From: Daucus carota subsp. sativus
Lineage: Eukaryota > Streptophyta > Magnoliopsida > Apiales > Apiaceae
Reading direction: 5' to 3'
Assembly: GCF_001625215.2 (NCBI RefSeq)
Contig: NC_030389.2
Location: 408,930-472,929 of the forward strand
Length of the DNA: 64,000 nt
How positions within the stretch are numbered: the stretch's first letter is position 1; each line of letters opens with the position of its first letter. The notes under the pieces were generated by a model, which saw only the letters and a list, made by a program, of their open reading frames with translations, was not told the DNA's origin and did no database searches. Below, in pieces: positions 36,848 to 49,030 of the stretch. The position numbers and the translations under genes were made by a program.

Positions 36848-39800
36848 ATGCTGAGCCACACTCTCTCAGCTTCCTTTTGCGGCACTTCTCCAATTTCAAA
36901 TTTTAAGCCCACCAATTCTCTTATGCTTTTCAACCCTTTTTCTACTTCTCTTACTTATAATCAACAACCCCTTGTATCTTCTTCCAAGCTTTTCAGTTGC
37001 AGAGCTTCTTCATCAATGGCTGACATTCAAGATTCTTCACTATATATAAAAAAGTATGTGTTTTAATCTGTTTCTATGGATTTCAAGCACTTTTTTTCTA
37101 GTTTTCTTTGATGGGTTTGTGTAAAAATTGCATCTTTAATGTTGCTTTGATGATATGTATTGAACAATTTGGTTACGTGGTTTTTTATCTGTATCTATGC
37201 ATTCTAGTCACTTGTATCTATTTATATATTCATGGGGTTTGTGTATTTTTTTATTTGGGATGTTATTATAGTGATTGGTATTGACTATTGAGCAATTTGT
37301 GTGTATAGGGAGAGTGGTGAAGCTGTTCATGGGTTGTCGGAAACAGTTGTTGGTGTTTTGGGAGGAGGTCAATTGGGTCGAATGTTGTGTCAGGCAGCAT
37401 CGCAAATGGCGATTAAAGTTGTTATTTTGGACCCGTTGGAGAATTGTCCGGCTAATACTTTAGCAGATTATCATATGGTTGGAAGCTATAATGATAGTGC
37501 CACAGTTGAAGAATTCTCTAAAAGGTTAGATATTTTGTGATGTAATTTACTTTTTCTGTGAAGGCTCAATTCCATAACATACTGGCCTCTATGGGAACTC
37601 ATGGCTTGATCTTTTGTTACCAAGGGAAGAGGGGTATCTAATGGGATATTAAACTATACAAGTAGGTATTATAGAATAAAAATATAGATTTAAATTTGTA
37701 TTCAGATAAACTTTTTTGAAAAATAATGCGTAGAAATACGATTTTTTACACCTCAAATTACGTGTAAAAAGTCAAAGCGACTATTATTTTGGAAAAAAGG
37801 GAGTATAATACAACAGATATATATGATATGTTCATATGAGTTTTGAATGTACTTGTGTTGAATATGATTTACCATTTTAATACAGTGAATGTAATGTAGT
37901 CACTGTATTAAAACGAATACATCTTCTTTACATTTTAAAGTTTAGAGCTTGTTTGAAGAGCCCATTGGAGAAGCTCTAAGAGAACACATTACAACTCAAA
38001 ATGTTAAAAGTTATTAACCCCATTATGTATGTAAAAATTTGATGATATTATTTGAATGTTAAGAGTTAAACTTAAGTTCAGTTGCTAATCCAAATATCAT
38101 TATGTAGATGTGGAGTAGTGACAGTTGAAATAGAGCATGTAGATGCCGCCACTCTGGAGAAACTTGAACAACAGGGTGTGAATTGTCAGCCTAAAGCCTC
38201 CACAATTCGAATTATTCAGGTAAAGTTATTAATTCAATAGGAGTCCAAATTACGAACACTATTTTTGGTCAATTTTTAATTGAATTTGATTAAAACTCAT
38301 GTCAGTTATCTGAATTCTCCTTTGCTTTTGCAGGATAAATATCTTCAGAAAGTCCATTTTTCAAAACACGATATACCACTTCCTGAATTTATGCAGGTCA
38401 ATACTTAGGAGGTCCAATTTTTGATTTTCTCTTCCTTGAATGGTACTCTTATCTTTAAATAAAGAAAATGATCTGTTGTTTTGAGTTTTGACAACTCATA
38501 TGGCCTTGACAGCTGAATGATATCGAAAGTGCTAGAAGAGCAGGTGACCAATTCGGATATCCTCTTATGTTAAAGAGTAGAAAGCTGGCTTATGATGGTC
38601 GAGGTAATGCTGTTGCAAAATCAGAGAAGGAGCTTGATTCTGCTTTAAATGGTAAGATGTTCATCAAATTTTGCATGTTCGTCAGTTTTCTTGTGTTATG
38701 TGATTTAGGTCTTAAGTTGATTTTTATTGCAAATTTTCTGTGACATTTGCACTGTTTACACGTTGAAGCGCTATGTGTAGTCCTCTATTCACTGTAAAGA
38801 ACTAATACTAGATGAAACTGTTTTCCTTCTCGATTTTTTACGTTATGATTTAAAATTTTGATGTCCTCTATATTTATGTTGTCTGGCAGTATCTTTTTTT
38901 TGCCTTTTCTTTTGAACAATTTTTTTTGTGATGGTTTGGCGTGGAGGTTACTATCCCATTTTATATATAGATGGTTTACACGTTACAATATAAGTTTTAA
39001 CTGTAACAAGTTGTCAGAAGTTTTAATATGTGATTCTTTGATAATTATGCACAGCTCTTGGCGGATTTTCTCATGGTTTGTACGCAGAGAAATGGGCACC
39101 TTTTGTAAAGGTTAGAATTTTTATTTGGCATTTGTTTTTGTGGTAGAATATTGCTGATGACATAAATGCATCTAAAAGTTCCCCTCTCAAGGTAACTCTA
39201 GTAGCTGTGTTATGTGACCCATTGAGGTTAATATTTAAGAAAATGTAGTGACACTAAATGGATAGGCTTGCAGTGCAGAAAGTGCAATATTATTTTTAAC
39301 TACAAGTGAGAGAGTTAGACAGGAAAGCACCACCACAGTAAATATAAAAGCAATGATAATGAGAATCATAATAATTGCAACACAGTGTAGCTTGATCATG
39401 CTCAACTGCCAATTCGCCTAAATTATTTTCAGTTTGCCTACTCAGTTTGTCCATAAACTTTTTCTATACATAATTTCAAAACTCCTAATTAAAATGTTAC
39501 CTTTGCTGGAGATTTCTGAGTCGCTTTCTTGAGCACCAATTAGCACTGACGCATTCTTTGGAGGCTTTGCTCAAAATAATTTCTGTGTAGCCTTTTTCTT
39601 TCCAAACTGCACTGAAGTAATAAGAATTATGAGGTCCTGTCCTCTCAGTTATTATCAAATTATACAAAAAAAAATAATCCATAACTACACGATTGTTATT
39701 AAATCAGGTTCTTTATAGGTCTCCGAGGTCCTCTCCTCTCAGTTATCAAATTATACAAAAAAAAAATCCATAACTATAAGATTGTTATTAAATCAGGTTC

Positions 39801-42800
39801 TTTATAGGTCTCTGATTAATTAATACAGAACGGACAAATACGAGTACCTTAAGTACCCGAAAGTAAACAACAAAGAAACATTTTCAAACACCAACTTTGT
39901 TTTTTCCAGACCAATTTAAAGGGACTGCTTTACTTCATGAGCCTTAGCATAAGAGCCGGTCATGTATCTCTGTACTAACCTCGTGTGATGCTCTATGAGC
40001 ACTCTGGCTCCCTCATAGTGCATGACAACTTACTTTGTTCCCTTTTCTTATGGAAATTATTTAAAGAATATTAGCTTGTCAGTTTCCTTGTGCAAAGTAT
40101 CTGACTTCTTCCCAAACATTTGCCATCACACTAAAGGGATAAACTTAATCTGAACTATTTTCAGGCATTTGATACCTGACAAGAGACCCTTAAAGCTAAA
40201 TATTTTACCTTCAAGCAGACTCTAATACGAATGAAACAATGTAATATACCTTTTACCTTCTATTCTTAGAAATTTATATGACAGATGCAAGTGGGAATTC
40301 CTTCTAACCTATTTTACCCAAATAAATTTCAAATAACCATGTTATATTTTGATTGGTGCAACAATCTACAGGTTTATGATTGCTTGCTATCACCACACAT
40401 ATAAGCCTAAAACCTGTAACAGATAATGGACCAAACTTAAAACCAGAAAAAATAAAAATTTAATACTAAATAAAAGAAGCTTAGATAGAACAAATCGCCC
40501 ATAAACACCTACTGTATCATTGAAGCCAGTACAGGGAACTATAAACATCTGTCCATAAGAAATGGAAGTAATACTATAGAAAGAGAAGTGATGCCATCCA
40601 AATCTTCCAGAACAAAATTAGTTTGGAGGGATAATTAAAATTTGATCACATCTTCAACAACCTAAACAGTAGACAATGGAATTATGGAACTGTATAGGAA
40701 GAGAACCAACCTGCTCCATAGCTTCTACTTCTAGCCACTTACCATTTGTGCAAAGGCAGCACAGAAGCTCATAGTATACTAAAGCTGCGCCGACCAATCC
40801 TCTTTGTTCCATCTTCCCACACTCTAATTGTTTCTCCTTTAAGGGCTGAAAGATCGAAGAGCTCTGCAACAGCATAGAGAATCGATGATTTATTAATTGT
40901 AATAAAGAATAAGTCATAATAGGTTATAAACTTTAGCTTTCAAGCATACCAGGTGCGTTCCACGGGGCTTTTGTAGTTGCAGCCCCCTCACAATCAAGAA
41001 CACCAGAAGCTTTTCTCTCTGTCTTAGCTTTAAGAGTTGGAAAAAGTAGGTTATACTTTAAACCAATGCCCCTAGGACGTAAGACCGGGTCATGCTAGGA
41101 CGGCCTTCAATAGGTGCAAGAGTGCCATGGTGCTATCGATTTGGCCTGATCAGTGGCTAGCGTCAGAGTTTTGATGTGAATGACGGCCACTAAAGAGACA
41201 CAAATGTAATAAGTAGTCATTTATATTTACCTTCTTCAGCAGTTTCGGTTGCTCAAGCTTCTCCTCCAATTTTTCAGAATTCTTGTGCTTTCTAATCCCG
41301 CAATTCACAACTCCTCTGGGATCATCGCAAGTGACAAATGATCTGCATGCAATTGATCTTAAATTTTTCTGGTGGCATTGTCTATTAGAAAGAAAAATGG
41401 AAAAATTCAGCTGCTTCTCATATCACCAAGAACATGCCATATGTATTTTTCTATATCCTAATCAAAACTTATGCAGATGGAACAAACAACACTTGTTCAT
41501 CTGTTAGCCACTCGGATACTTGCAAATTAAGACAAAACTGCCGCCAGCAGGAACTAAACATAAACTATGCAATCTTGTAAACAATACAATACATTACTAA
41601 TCACTTCTGATAACATCATAGCAGACTTCTAAACCAAAAAGCTTCTGCAGATGAAGAAAGTCTCTAATCTTAAGATGGTCCATCTCCATCATCAAAGCAT
41701 GAATTGCAACACAAATCCTTGTAAAGAAACATACAAAATTCGACATTTTCATCGGAAATTCCATTCACATAATACAGAATTCAAGTACCTTATATTCATG
41801 AAACCAAGTATCTGAAGCAGAAAGGTCTCATTCAACACTGATCAGCCTCCCTAGAAGCCAAATTTCAGCCTTAACAAAAAAAAGAGAGTCTAAAACACTA
41901 AAAAAAATGAGAAAAACTAAATTTTAAGAACACAAAAAGACCACATTCCAGAGACACCAAGAAACTTTAAATAAAAAACACCCATCAAATGATATCTCTA
42001 AGTTGAGAGACTTTAAATTGGGGAGTGTTCAGTTTTATAACACTTTTCATCCTCACGATGCCAGAAGCTTCCCTTAAAGTACTACCAAAGATGCTTAAGC
42101 AATTTTGGGCACAAGTATATATGCATCTATAAATATGGAACGATCAAAGAAAAATTCAGTGAAGAAGTGATTTACCTGGTGCAAGAAAGGAAAGCGGAAG
42201 ATTACCTGGTGCTCAAACTGTAAGGCATGATGATGCGAGAAAGATTTAGATTGATAAGATAGCATTGCAGTTGTTATGCCGGGAGCCAAAACTGATTCCT
42301 TATTAAAACAAAGACAACAAAAAGACACGTCTCATCACTCGACCCTTCGTTATCATGAATTTAAAAACAAAAATCTGATTAATAAAATATAAAAAGCTAG
42401 AAAATCAGAGATTCTGTTTAGAGAGATTTGAGACATGCCATGTCACCCTCCCAAGAACCTCCTATATATAAATATAAGAAGATTTAAAGAATCTTTCTTG
42501 TTGCAAAACTAGAGCTACATGGCTACACCAATAAATATGTAAACCGAACAAGCTAATGTTTTAAAAGTAACTTTCCATCATAGAAGCAGGTACAAAATGG
42601 AAATAAAGATCTGTGGTATGGAAATTAGGCAACGTAGTCAGGCAGGCTGAATGTTCCCGTCACGTTGTTATCAGTACTGTGCTGTTTCTAGATATTCTGA
42701 TTACACCCTCGTTCCTTTCATATCTTGAAATTCTCTATCTTTGTCTACTTAACCTTATTAAGAATTATATTCAATTAAACGCTTATTACAAATATATCTT

Positions 42801-45800
42801 GCTCTCAAAGCTGTGTGTTTATAAAGGAAATAGAACATGTTATAGAAGATAACTTCTAGATCCCAAATTTATGGCATAAAAGCAATGTTCACGTTCATTG
42901 CAAAAGATAACTAATACGTGAAATTTTTGAGCAGCTTGGTTTATGATTTCCTTAGTTGTTACTTGCTAACGTTCGATTTAAACTTGTTACTTGCCGATGG
43001 TCCTTTTAAACCTTACATATACGGACTTTTATTTTCTTTACAAAGCTTGTTGTAATAAATCGAGGATCAGGTTATATCAGCAAATTTTCTTATATAGGTT
43101 GAATAATTTTTAGAGTTGCTGTAGCTACGTCTGTTTACTGATGATAAGATCTTAATCAAACTTTTATAATAGCATCTCTGTATTTGTTCAGGAGCTAGCC
43201 GTAATTGTTGCAAGAGGAAGAGATGAATCTATTAGCTGTTATCCAGTTGTTGAAACTATGCACAGGCAAGCAAATAAACATAAAGTTTAACCATGTTGTT
43301 GTGTCTATAATATTAGTTCACGTTACACCTAGCATGTTGTCATACTTATCATAATCTTTATCCATTTACAGGGAAAACATATGTCATATTGTCAAGGCCC
43401 CTGCTAACGTACCATGGAAGATCATGAAACATGCAACTGATGTTGCATGCAGAGCTGTTAGCTCATTAGAAGGTGCCGGCGTGTTTGCCGTAGAGTTGTT
43501 TTTGACTGCTGATGGTCAGGTAGTTTAAAGAATCAGTGTATGCTTGGCATTCTTCCATTGTTTTCTTATAGTTGTCTTTCTTAGTTTTTATAACTAACAA
43601 TTGCCAGAAAGTGGGAATTGACTGGCATATTTTGTATATGTTGATAAAGAGTGTGCTCGGTCTTTTGATATTCTTTATAAAACTTTGATGCTTACGATTC
43701 TTTCACTTAATGGTTCCTGTTCTGTGTTTCTGCTTCCAGATTTTACTAAATGAAGTAGCTCCTAGACCTCATAATAGTGGCCATCACACAATCGAATCTT
43801 GCTTTACATCTCAATATGAGCAGCATTTACGAGCAGTTGTTGGTCTGCCTCTTGGTGATCCATCAATGAAAACTCCAGCTGCTATGATGTACAATATACT
43901 AGGAGAAGCTGAGGTAAATTGTTTTTCCCTTTCGATACCTAGTTCCTTGCAATATATCTAGAATCAAATTTCTCAATCCTTATTTACAATTTACATAGTT
44001 AGAGAAGGAACTTGCATTACCAATTACATTTGGTTACAAGTGAATGCATGCGCCTGAACAGAGAGATCTAGCTGGTTAGTAAGAGGTCGGAGGGGTAATG
44101 TGATTTACATTTGGTTACATGTGAATGCATGCGCTTGAACAGAGCGATAAAGTTGGTTAGTGAGAGGTAGGAGAGGAGTGTGAAAATCACAAACACATAC
44201 TTATATTACAGCTTGTTGTCCTTTAAAAACACACTCTGCTTTAAGCAAGGTTGTGCTAGTCATGATTGTTAGATTGCCCACTTTTTGAATGCTTTATCAG
44301 CTTCCAAATTTTGAAACAGTCCTTAATGCAAAAGTACATTGAGGTACAGTTGTGTACACATGGTCCTTTCCAGACCCTGCTACATCAGTAAATCAGAGAC
44401 ATGCAAGCATTGTGTATGACATTTATCATGTTTTGTCATTTAGTATCTGGTCATTACAGAGTTGAACCGTAAATATGAAATGACATGTAAACTACATAGT
44501 CTTTCTTTCTTCATAAACTTACATATTGTTTGCTTATATGTCTGTTCCTTTTTCACTGTTGATGGTAATGCATAGTGAACAAATTGTTTCATTTTATGGA
44601 AAATTGTGCTTCCAACATCATATGTATAGGTATGACAAAGGTCTTCATTCCGCACCAATCTTACCCCCAAACCATCCTTATATAAAAATACTTGGAAGTA
44701 TGAAGGATTGACAGTAAGCCTTGATTTTTGATTGTATCTCACATTTCACTTGGAACCGACTTGACAATAGTACCGTTATCCAGCTAAACATATATTGTAA
44801 CGTAGTGGATTCCTTGTCTTGCAGAAGATTGCAACTCTAGTGACTATTGTTTGTTACATCCTGTCCTATGCAATTTCATGGAGCCAGTATTCATGAACAC
44901 TGATGTTGATAGTCGTAAAACTAGGCCTCATAGATATTTTTCACAGTGTGTAAATTGTTAAAGAGGGTTTTAATATTATGGAGAACCTATCTAAATATGT
45001 TATGTTGACAGTTTATCTTTCAATTTAAATGTGATCTTTCTTTTCATTGGTGCTGTCTTGGTCCCATATGATTTTTTTTCCACGGCTTATATAAATTGAA
45101 ATCTTTTTGCTGCTGCATTGGTCCTAGATAAGATAATATATGGTTTCAGTGGTCAGTTCATTTATGCATGTAGGGAGAGCCAGGTTTCATCATTGCCCAT
45201 CAAATCATAAAAAGGGCCTTGAAAATCCCTGGAGCAAATGTTCATTGGTATGACAAACCAGGTAGGAAAACCTTTTAACTAGAATTTATTATTTTGGAGT
45301 CAGTTATTAGCTTCTTACATCAAAGGATCTTTGATACTGTAGAAATGCGAAAGCAACGGAAGATGGGCCATATCACAATTGTTGGCCCCTCATTAGGCAT
45401 TGTTGAATCTCAGTTGATGTCAATGCTAACGCAGGAAAGTACTGATAATCAGCCTGCAGGTGTGTTTCCCAATCATTCATTAGTGATTTTATATTTGATT
45501 TAAACCTTGAGTGCTAGTCATGAAGTTACCAATTAAATATGCATCACGAAATGCATTAACCTTTTGCGGTACACCTCTAGCAACTTAGTGACCAAGAACT
45601 CGGATCTGGTCGTTTTATTGCTCTGTCTAATTCTGTGAGTATGAACCTTTTTAAAATGGGCTAACATTATTTGTTCAAAAAAGAATATTATGAATAACAT
45701 TTTAACATTCTCCTAGGAATATTTAACGTGTAACTCTTAGTTTAGGCATTTTGCAGAACTATTCATGGCCATATAAATCCTAGAATTGAACTAGGTTGAA

Positions 45801-47435
45801 TAAACTCGGGTACTCAGTAAATGTAGCTTCAAATTATTATTGTTAGAAAAGAGTGCAATCATCTTCTGAAATTGTTATTGTTAGAAAAGAGTGCAATCAT
45901 CTTCTGCTACAAGTTGAAGTTTGTAGTTTTGATAAGAAAATATCTGTAAATGTATCAAGTTAAATAGCAATCCAGTGCAAGCTACAATTTAAGTCAGCGT
46001 AACATATTCCAATCTTACCAACTTTGTATGGTTTTCTCAAAAATATTGCACAGCTGCTCCACGTGTTGGGATCATAATGGGTTCTGATTCAGATCTTCCT
46101 GTAATGAAGGAAGCAGCAAAGATTTTGAACGAGTTTGATGTACCTGTTGAGGTTAATTTCACATTCTATTACATTATTGCGGTTCATATATCAGCTGAAC
46201 TGTATATTACTGTCTAGATCTTTGGTAAGATGATACTGACAGTGATTTTGCAGGTGAGAATAGTTTCAGCACATCGAACCCCTGAATTAATGTTTTCTTA
46301 TGCTACTTCTGCAATGGAGCGAGGAGTCCAGGTAATAATTGCTGGTGCTGGTGGTGCTGCTCACTTGCCAGGTTAGAACCATGCCTTAGAATATCTTCTT
46401 ATTTATAGAAGTGTTGCAAGCTCTAAATTATATTTCGGTGATGAAGGCATGGTAGCTGCATTGACGCCCTTGCCAGTAATTGGTGTACCTGTGCGGGCTT
46501 CAGCATTGGATGGACTTGATTCACTTCTCTCAATTGTGCAGGTTATTCTTTATACAGTATATATACTAAGATACTGTATCTGGCAGTGTGGAGACTTAAT
46601 GTAACTGGATTTTCTGTCTTAGACTAATCCAGAATTGCTTTAGTCGTAACATATAAAAAAACTAAAAAGAAAGAATAGCGTTAGTCAATGAACATCTGAA
46701 ATGCTGATATGCCTAAATGACAATTATGTTATGCTTTTTTTGAGGAAAAAGATGGGTGGGTGGGTTTCTTTTTAAGCTGTAAATTTTGACAGGTAACGTT
46801 GCTTTATGATCGTCACTGTGACTCTTAGTGCTCTTGTTCTCTGGATACAATCTCCCATATTTTCTTATAAGTTCTACAGTTTCTGCTTCTCAATGCATAA
46901 CTACCTTGGAAAGTTGGTCTTAAAATACGGATTCTTTTCTTGTTCGATCTGCAGATGCCAAGGGGTGTCCCAGTTGCTACAGTTGCAATAAACAATGCCA
47001 CCAATGCAGGCCTTCTTGCAGTAAGAATGTTGGGTGTCGGTGATGCTAACCTAAAAGCAAGGTATTTTTTAGTGTTTTCTTTTGTACATACATGCCGATA
47101 TGCACTCTGGCGACATGCATGTCTATCTCTGAATCATTGTAGTTCTTTTCTTGTCATTATAATGTTCAAAACATTTACACATAAGTACGCCTCATTAATG
47201 CAAATCACTCACCAACTCTTTACAATAACGAATCATCTATAGTGCAAATTCCAATTTGGCTCATAAATCATAATTTCATTCATTTCAACCATACGAAGCA
47301 TCACTTGATTATAAGAGATCACCTGCAACCTTTCTTTGCAGAATGGCTCAGTATCTAGAAGACACAAGAGATACGGTCTTGGTAAAAGCAGAGAAGTTAG
47401 AAAAAGGCGGGTGGGAAGCTTACCTCAACTCTTGA
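36848..47435 (+). CDS. AIRC: Phosphoribosylaminoimidazole carboxylase, PurK-PurE fusion, plastid
   Basis: Sixteen exons join in phase to 634 residues: 36848-37053, 37309-37524, 38108-38219, 38334-38396, 38513-38651, 39055-39110, 43192-43265, 43372-43519, 43740-43913, 45174-45261, 45343-45459, 46054-46151, 46254-46371, 46447-46541, 46955-47061, 47342-47435. The enzyme converts AIR to CAIR in de novo purine synthesis. Residues 1 to about 60 look like a plastid transit peptide (Ser-rich, few acids). The PurK (ATP-grasp) part starts with [15 protein letters not shown] and includes [34 protein letters not shown] and [18 protein letters not shown]. The PurE part (about 465-634) has [20 protein letters not shown] and [13 protein letters not shown], the substrate-binding loops of class I PurE. 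This fusion order is that of yeast ADE2 and plant AIRC. Intron 7 uses a GC donor (CACAG|GCAAGC at 43265). Intron 6 is 4.1 kb and holds an opposite-strand gene. Confidence 0.95.
39631..39812. repeat. Two-copy tandem duplication, about 94 bp
   Basis: Two adjacent copies beginning GAGGTCCT (39631 and 39725) share CAAATTATACAAAAAAAA and the final TTATTAAATCAGGTTCTTTA with only small differences. Located in AIR carboxylase intron 6. Confidence 0.8.
40769..42228 (-). CDS. Unidentified 113-residue protein, nested antisense in AIRC intron 6
   Basis: Four minus-strand exons, read 42228-42206, 41381-41231, 41022-40950 and 40863-40769, give 342 bases with one continuous frame. Junction phases are 2, 0 and 1, all with GT and AG borders: ACCAG|GTAAT, GAAG|GTAAAT, CCTG|GTATGC; acceptors CTAATAG, GCTAAG and TTGCAG. 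The protein is small, basic and soluble in composition: an N-terminal segment with Cys and basic residues, [15 protein letters not shown], a Lys/Glu-rich stretch, then [38 protein letters not shown] and a basic tail [11 protein letters not shown] do not recognise the family. The first exon (7 codons) was chosen because its phase fits; a longer 5' end is possible, and an overlapping frame at 42095-42328 may be leader. Stops in other frames and the consistent phases argue for a real gene. It is transcribed against AIRC, so the two may interfere. Confidence 0.55.
44025..44178. repeat. Two-copy tandem duplication, 81-bp period
   Basis: TACATTTGGTTACA and GTGAATGCATGCGC recur 81 bases apart with about a dozen differences. 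It lies in AIRC intron 9. Confidence 0.75.
45837..45906. repeat. Two-copy tandem duplication, 38-bp period
   Basis: TTATTGTTAGAAAAGAGTGC and the following CAATCATCTTCTG occur at 45837 and 45875 without change, in AIRC intron 11. Probably replication slippage. Confidence 0.85.
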
Positions 47436-48280
47436 TTGCTAACAATCTTCCAAACCACGCCTGTTCTATTCACTGATATTACATGCACATAGTTCACAGC
47501 CAATTCAAACAAGAGCGTCGAGAAAGTCCATGAAATCATGGATGACACGCACCCTGCAGAGAACCAGAAGCCATTTGCAGAGACATTACCGGCATTCTTA
47601 ATTTCCAGGGGAATTTGCCATGTAAAACTATGTATAACAACATTGATACAAGTTACAACTCATTCGATTTTGGTAGTATTAATATGTAGTGTACTAACAA
47701 TGTATGACCAGTTTTGTTAAAGTTCTCTTATTGTGTAATCTGTGATTTTAAAGGAAAGAAAGAGTCAAACCCTTAAACACAGGAATTGTCAAGAAAAATA
47801 AGTTTATCATTTATTATCTATACTCCAGAAAAAATTACTATAATTTTATGATTGCATATAATTCTTCTCTTGAAATTTGTGTCGATTTTGATTTTATTAA
47901 CATATTAAAATCTCTGTTCTAAAAATCAAATCATCGATTAATTCTTGTTCCGTCACTTGCTATACTCATAAAATATTTGATTAATCTTCGATCAGTCCAA
48001 TTAATTTCTGATTAATCCTTATTTCCGTGACTTTATCGATTAAGTCAGGTTCTATTTTTTACGACACTTATCAAAATTATCAATTAATAATTTTTTTTTA
48101 TTACAGTTAAACAATTTTGTCATATTTTCTTAAAAATTTAATACTACTGTGCGAGATTACAAGCCAATCTCTGAAAGACCTCTCTTCTCTGCACACAGAT
48201 CTAGTAAACCTCCGATCTCTCCCTCTCTGATCTAATAAAAACCCCAATCTCTCTCTCTGTCTCGCTCTCGCTCGCTCACT
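47436..48280. other. AIRC 3' UTR, spacer and YIP5 promoter/leader
   Basis: No gene is seen. From 48160 to 48280 the sequence is CT-rich (CTCTCTCTCTGTCTCGCTCTC), a probable 5' leader. The frame at 47538-47720 is not convincing. Confidence 0.4.
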
Positions 48281-49030
48281 ATGGCCAGAGAATTCAACGT
48301 CCCCCCAGTAGTGTTCCCCAACTCCAACCCCAATCCCACTCCCCCCACCCAACGCAACCGCCCCGCCACCGCCCCCTTCCAACCTCCCCGCCCCACCACC
48401 ACCACCTCCCTCCCCTTCATGTCCTTCGACATCGGCACCGCCCCCACCTCCACCTCCTCAACCTCCTTCTCCACCCCCCAATACGGCGCCGTTTTCCCCG
48501 CCAATTTCGACGACGAGCCCCCCCTCCTCGAAGAACTCGGCATCAACACCAAACAAATCTACCACAAGACCATCTCCATCCTCAACCCCTTCAAAATCCA
48601 ACCCGATTTACACGAACACGCCGACCTCTCCGGCCCCTTCATCTTCCTCCTCGCTTTCGGCCTCTTTCAACTCCTCGCTGGGAAGCTACATTTCGGTATC
48701 ATACTCGGTTGGGTCACCGTTTCCGCATTGTTTCTCTACATTGTCTTTAATATGTTAGCGGGTCGTAACGGGAATTTGGACTTGTACCGCTGCTTGAGCT
48801 TGATTGGCTATTGTATGTTGCCGATTGTGATCCTGTCTGCGCTGTCGTTGTTTGTTCCCCAAGGTGGGGCGGTTATTTTCGGGGCTACTGGTGTTTTTGT
48901 GGTCTGGAGTACGAGGGTTTGTACTAGGCTGCTGGTTGAGTTGGCATCGTGTGGGGATGAGCATCGTGGGCTAATTGCGTACGCTTGTTTTCTCATTTAC
49001 GTGTTGTTTTCATTGCTGGTTGTATTTTGA
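48281..49030 (+). CDS. YIP5-type Yip1-family membrane protein (YIPF5 homologue), intronless
   Basis: A single 249-codon frame. Residues 1 to about 85 are a Pro/Ser/Thr-rich cytosolic tail including PTAPFQPPRP-like RPATAPFQPPRP and LPFMSFDIG. DDEPPLLEELGINTKQIYHK then leads into the Yip1 domain: SILNPF, DLSGPFIFLLAFGLFQLLAGK, FNMLAGRNGNLDLYRC, YCMLPIVILSALSLFVPQ and HRGLIAYACFLIYVLFSLLVVF, making five membrane helices. Yip1-family proteins bind Rab GTPases and act in ER-to-Golgi traffic; YIPF5/Yip1 is the best known relative. Length and motifs match Arabidopsis YIP5 proteins (recalled). Codons for the N-terminal tail are almost saturated with C (CCC, ACC, TCC), in contrast to the AT-rich surroundings; the bias stops in the membrane domain. 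The start is supported by the conserved MA(R/K)EF-VPPVVFP beginning. Confidence 0.92.
   Translation: MAREFNVPPVVFPNSNPNPTPPTQRNRPATAPFQPPRPTTTTSLPFMSFDIGTAPTSTSSTSFSTPQYGAVFPANFDDEPPLLEELGINTKQIYHKTISILNPFKIQPDLHEHADLSGPFIFLLAFGLFQLLAGKLHFGIILGWVTVSALFLYIVFNMLAGRNGNLDLYRCLSLIGYCMLPIVILSALSLFVPQGGAVIFGATGVFVVWSTRVCTRLLVELASCGDEHRGLIAYACFLIYVLFSLLVVF

Noticed and set aside
48107..48552. Minus-strand Gly/Arg-rich frames
   Set aside because: Antisense of the C-rich YIP5 N-terminal coding region.
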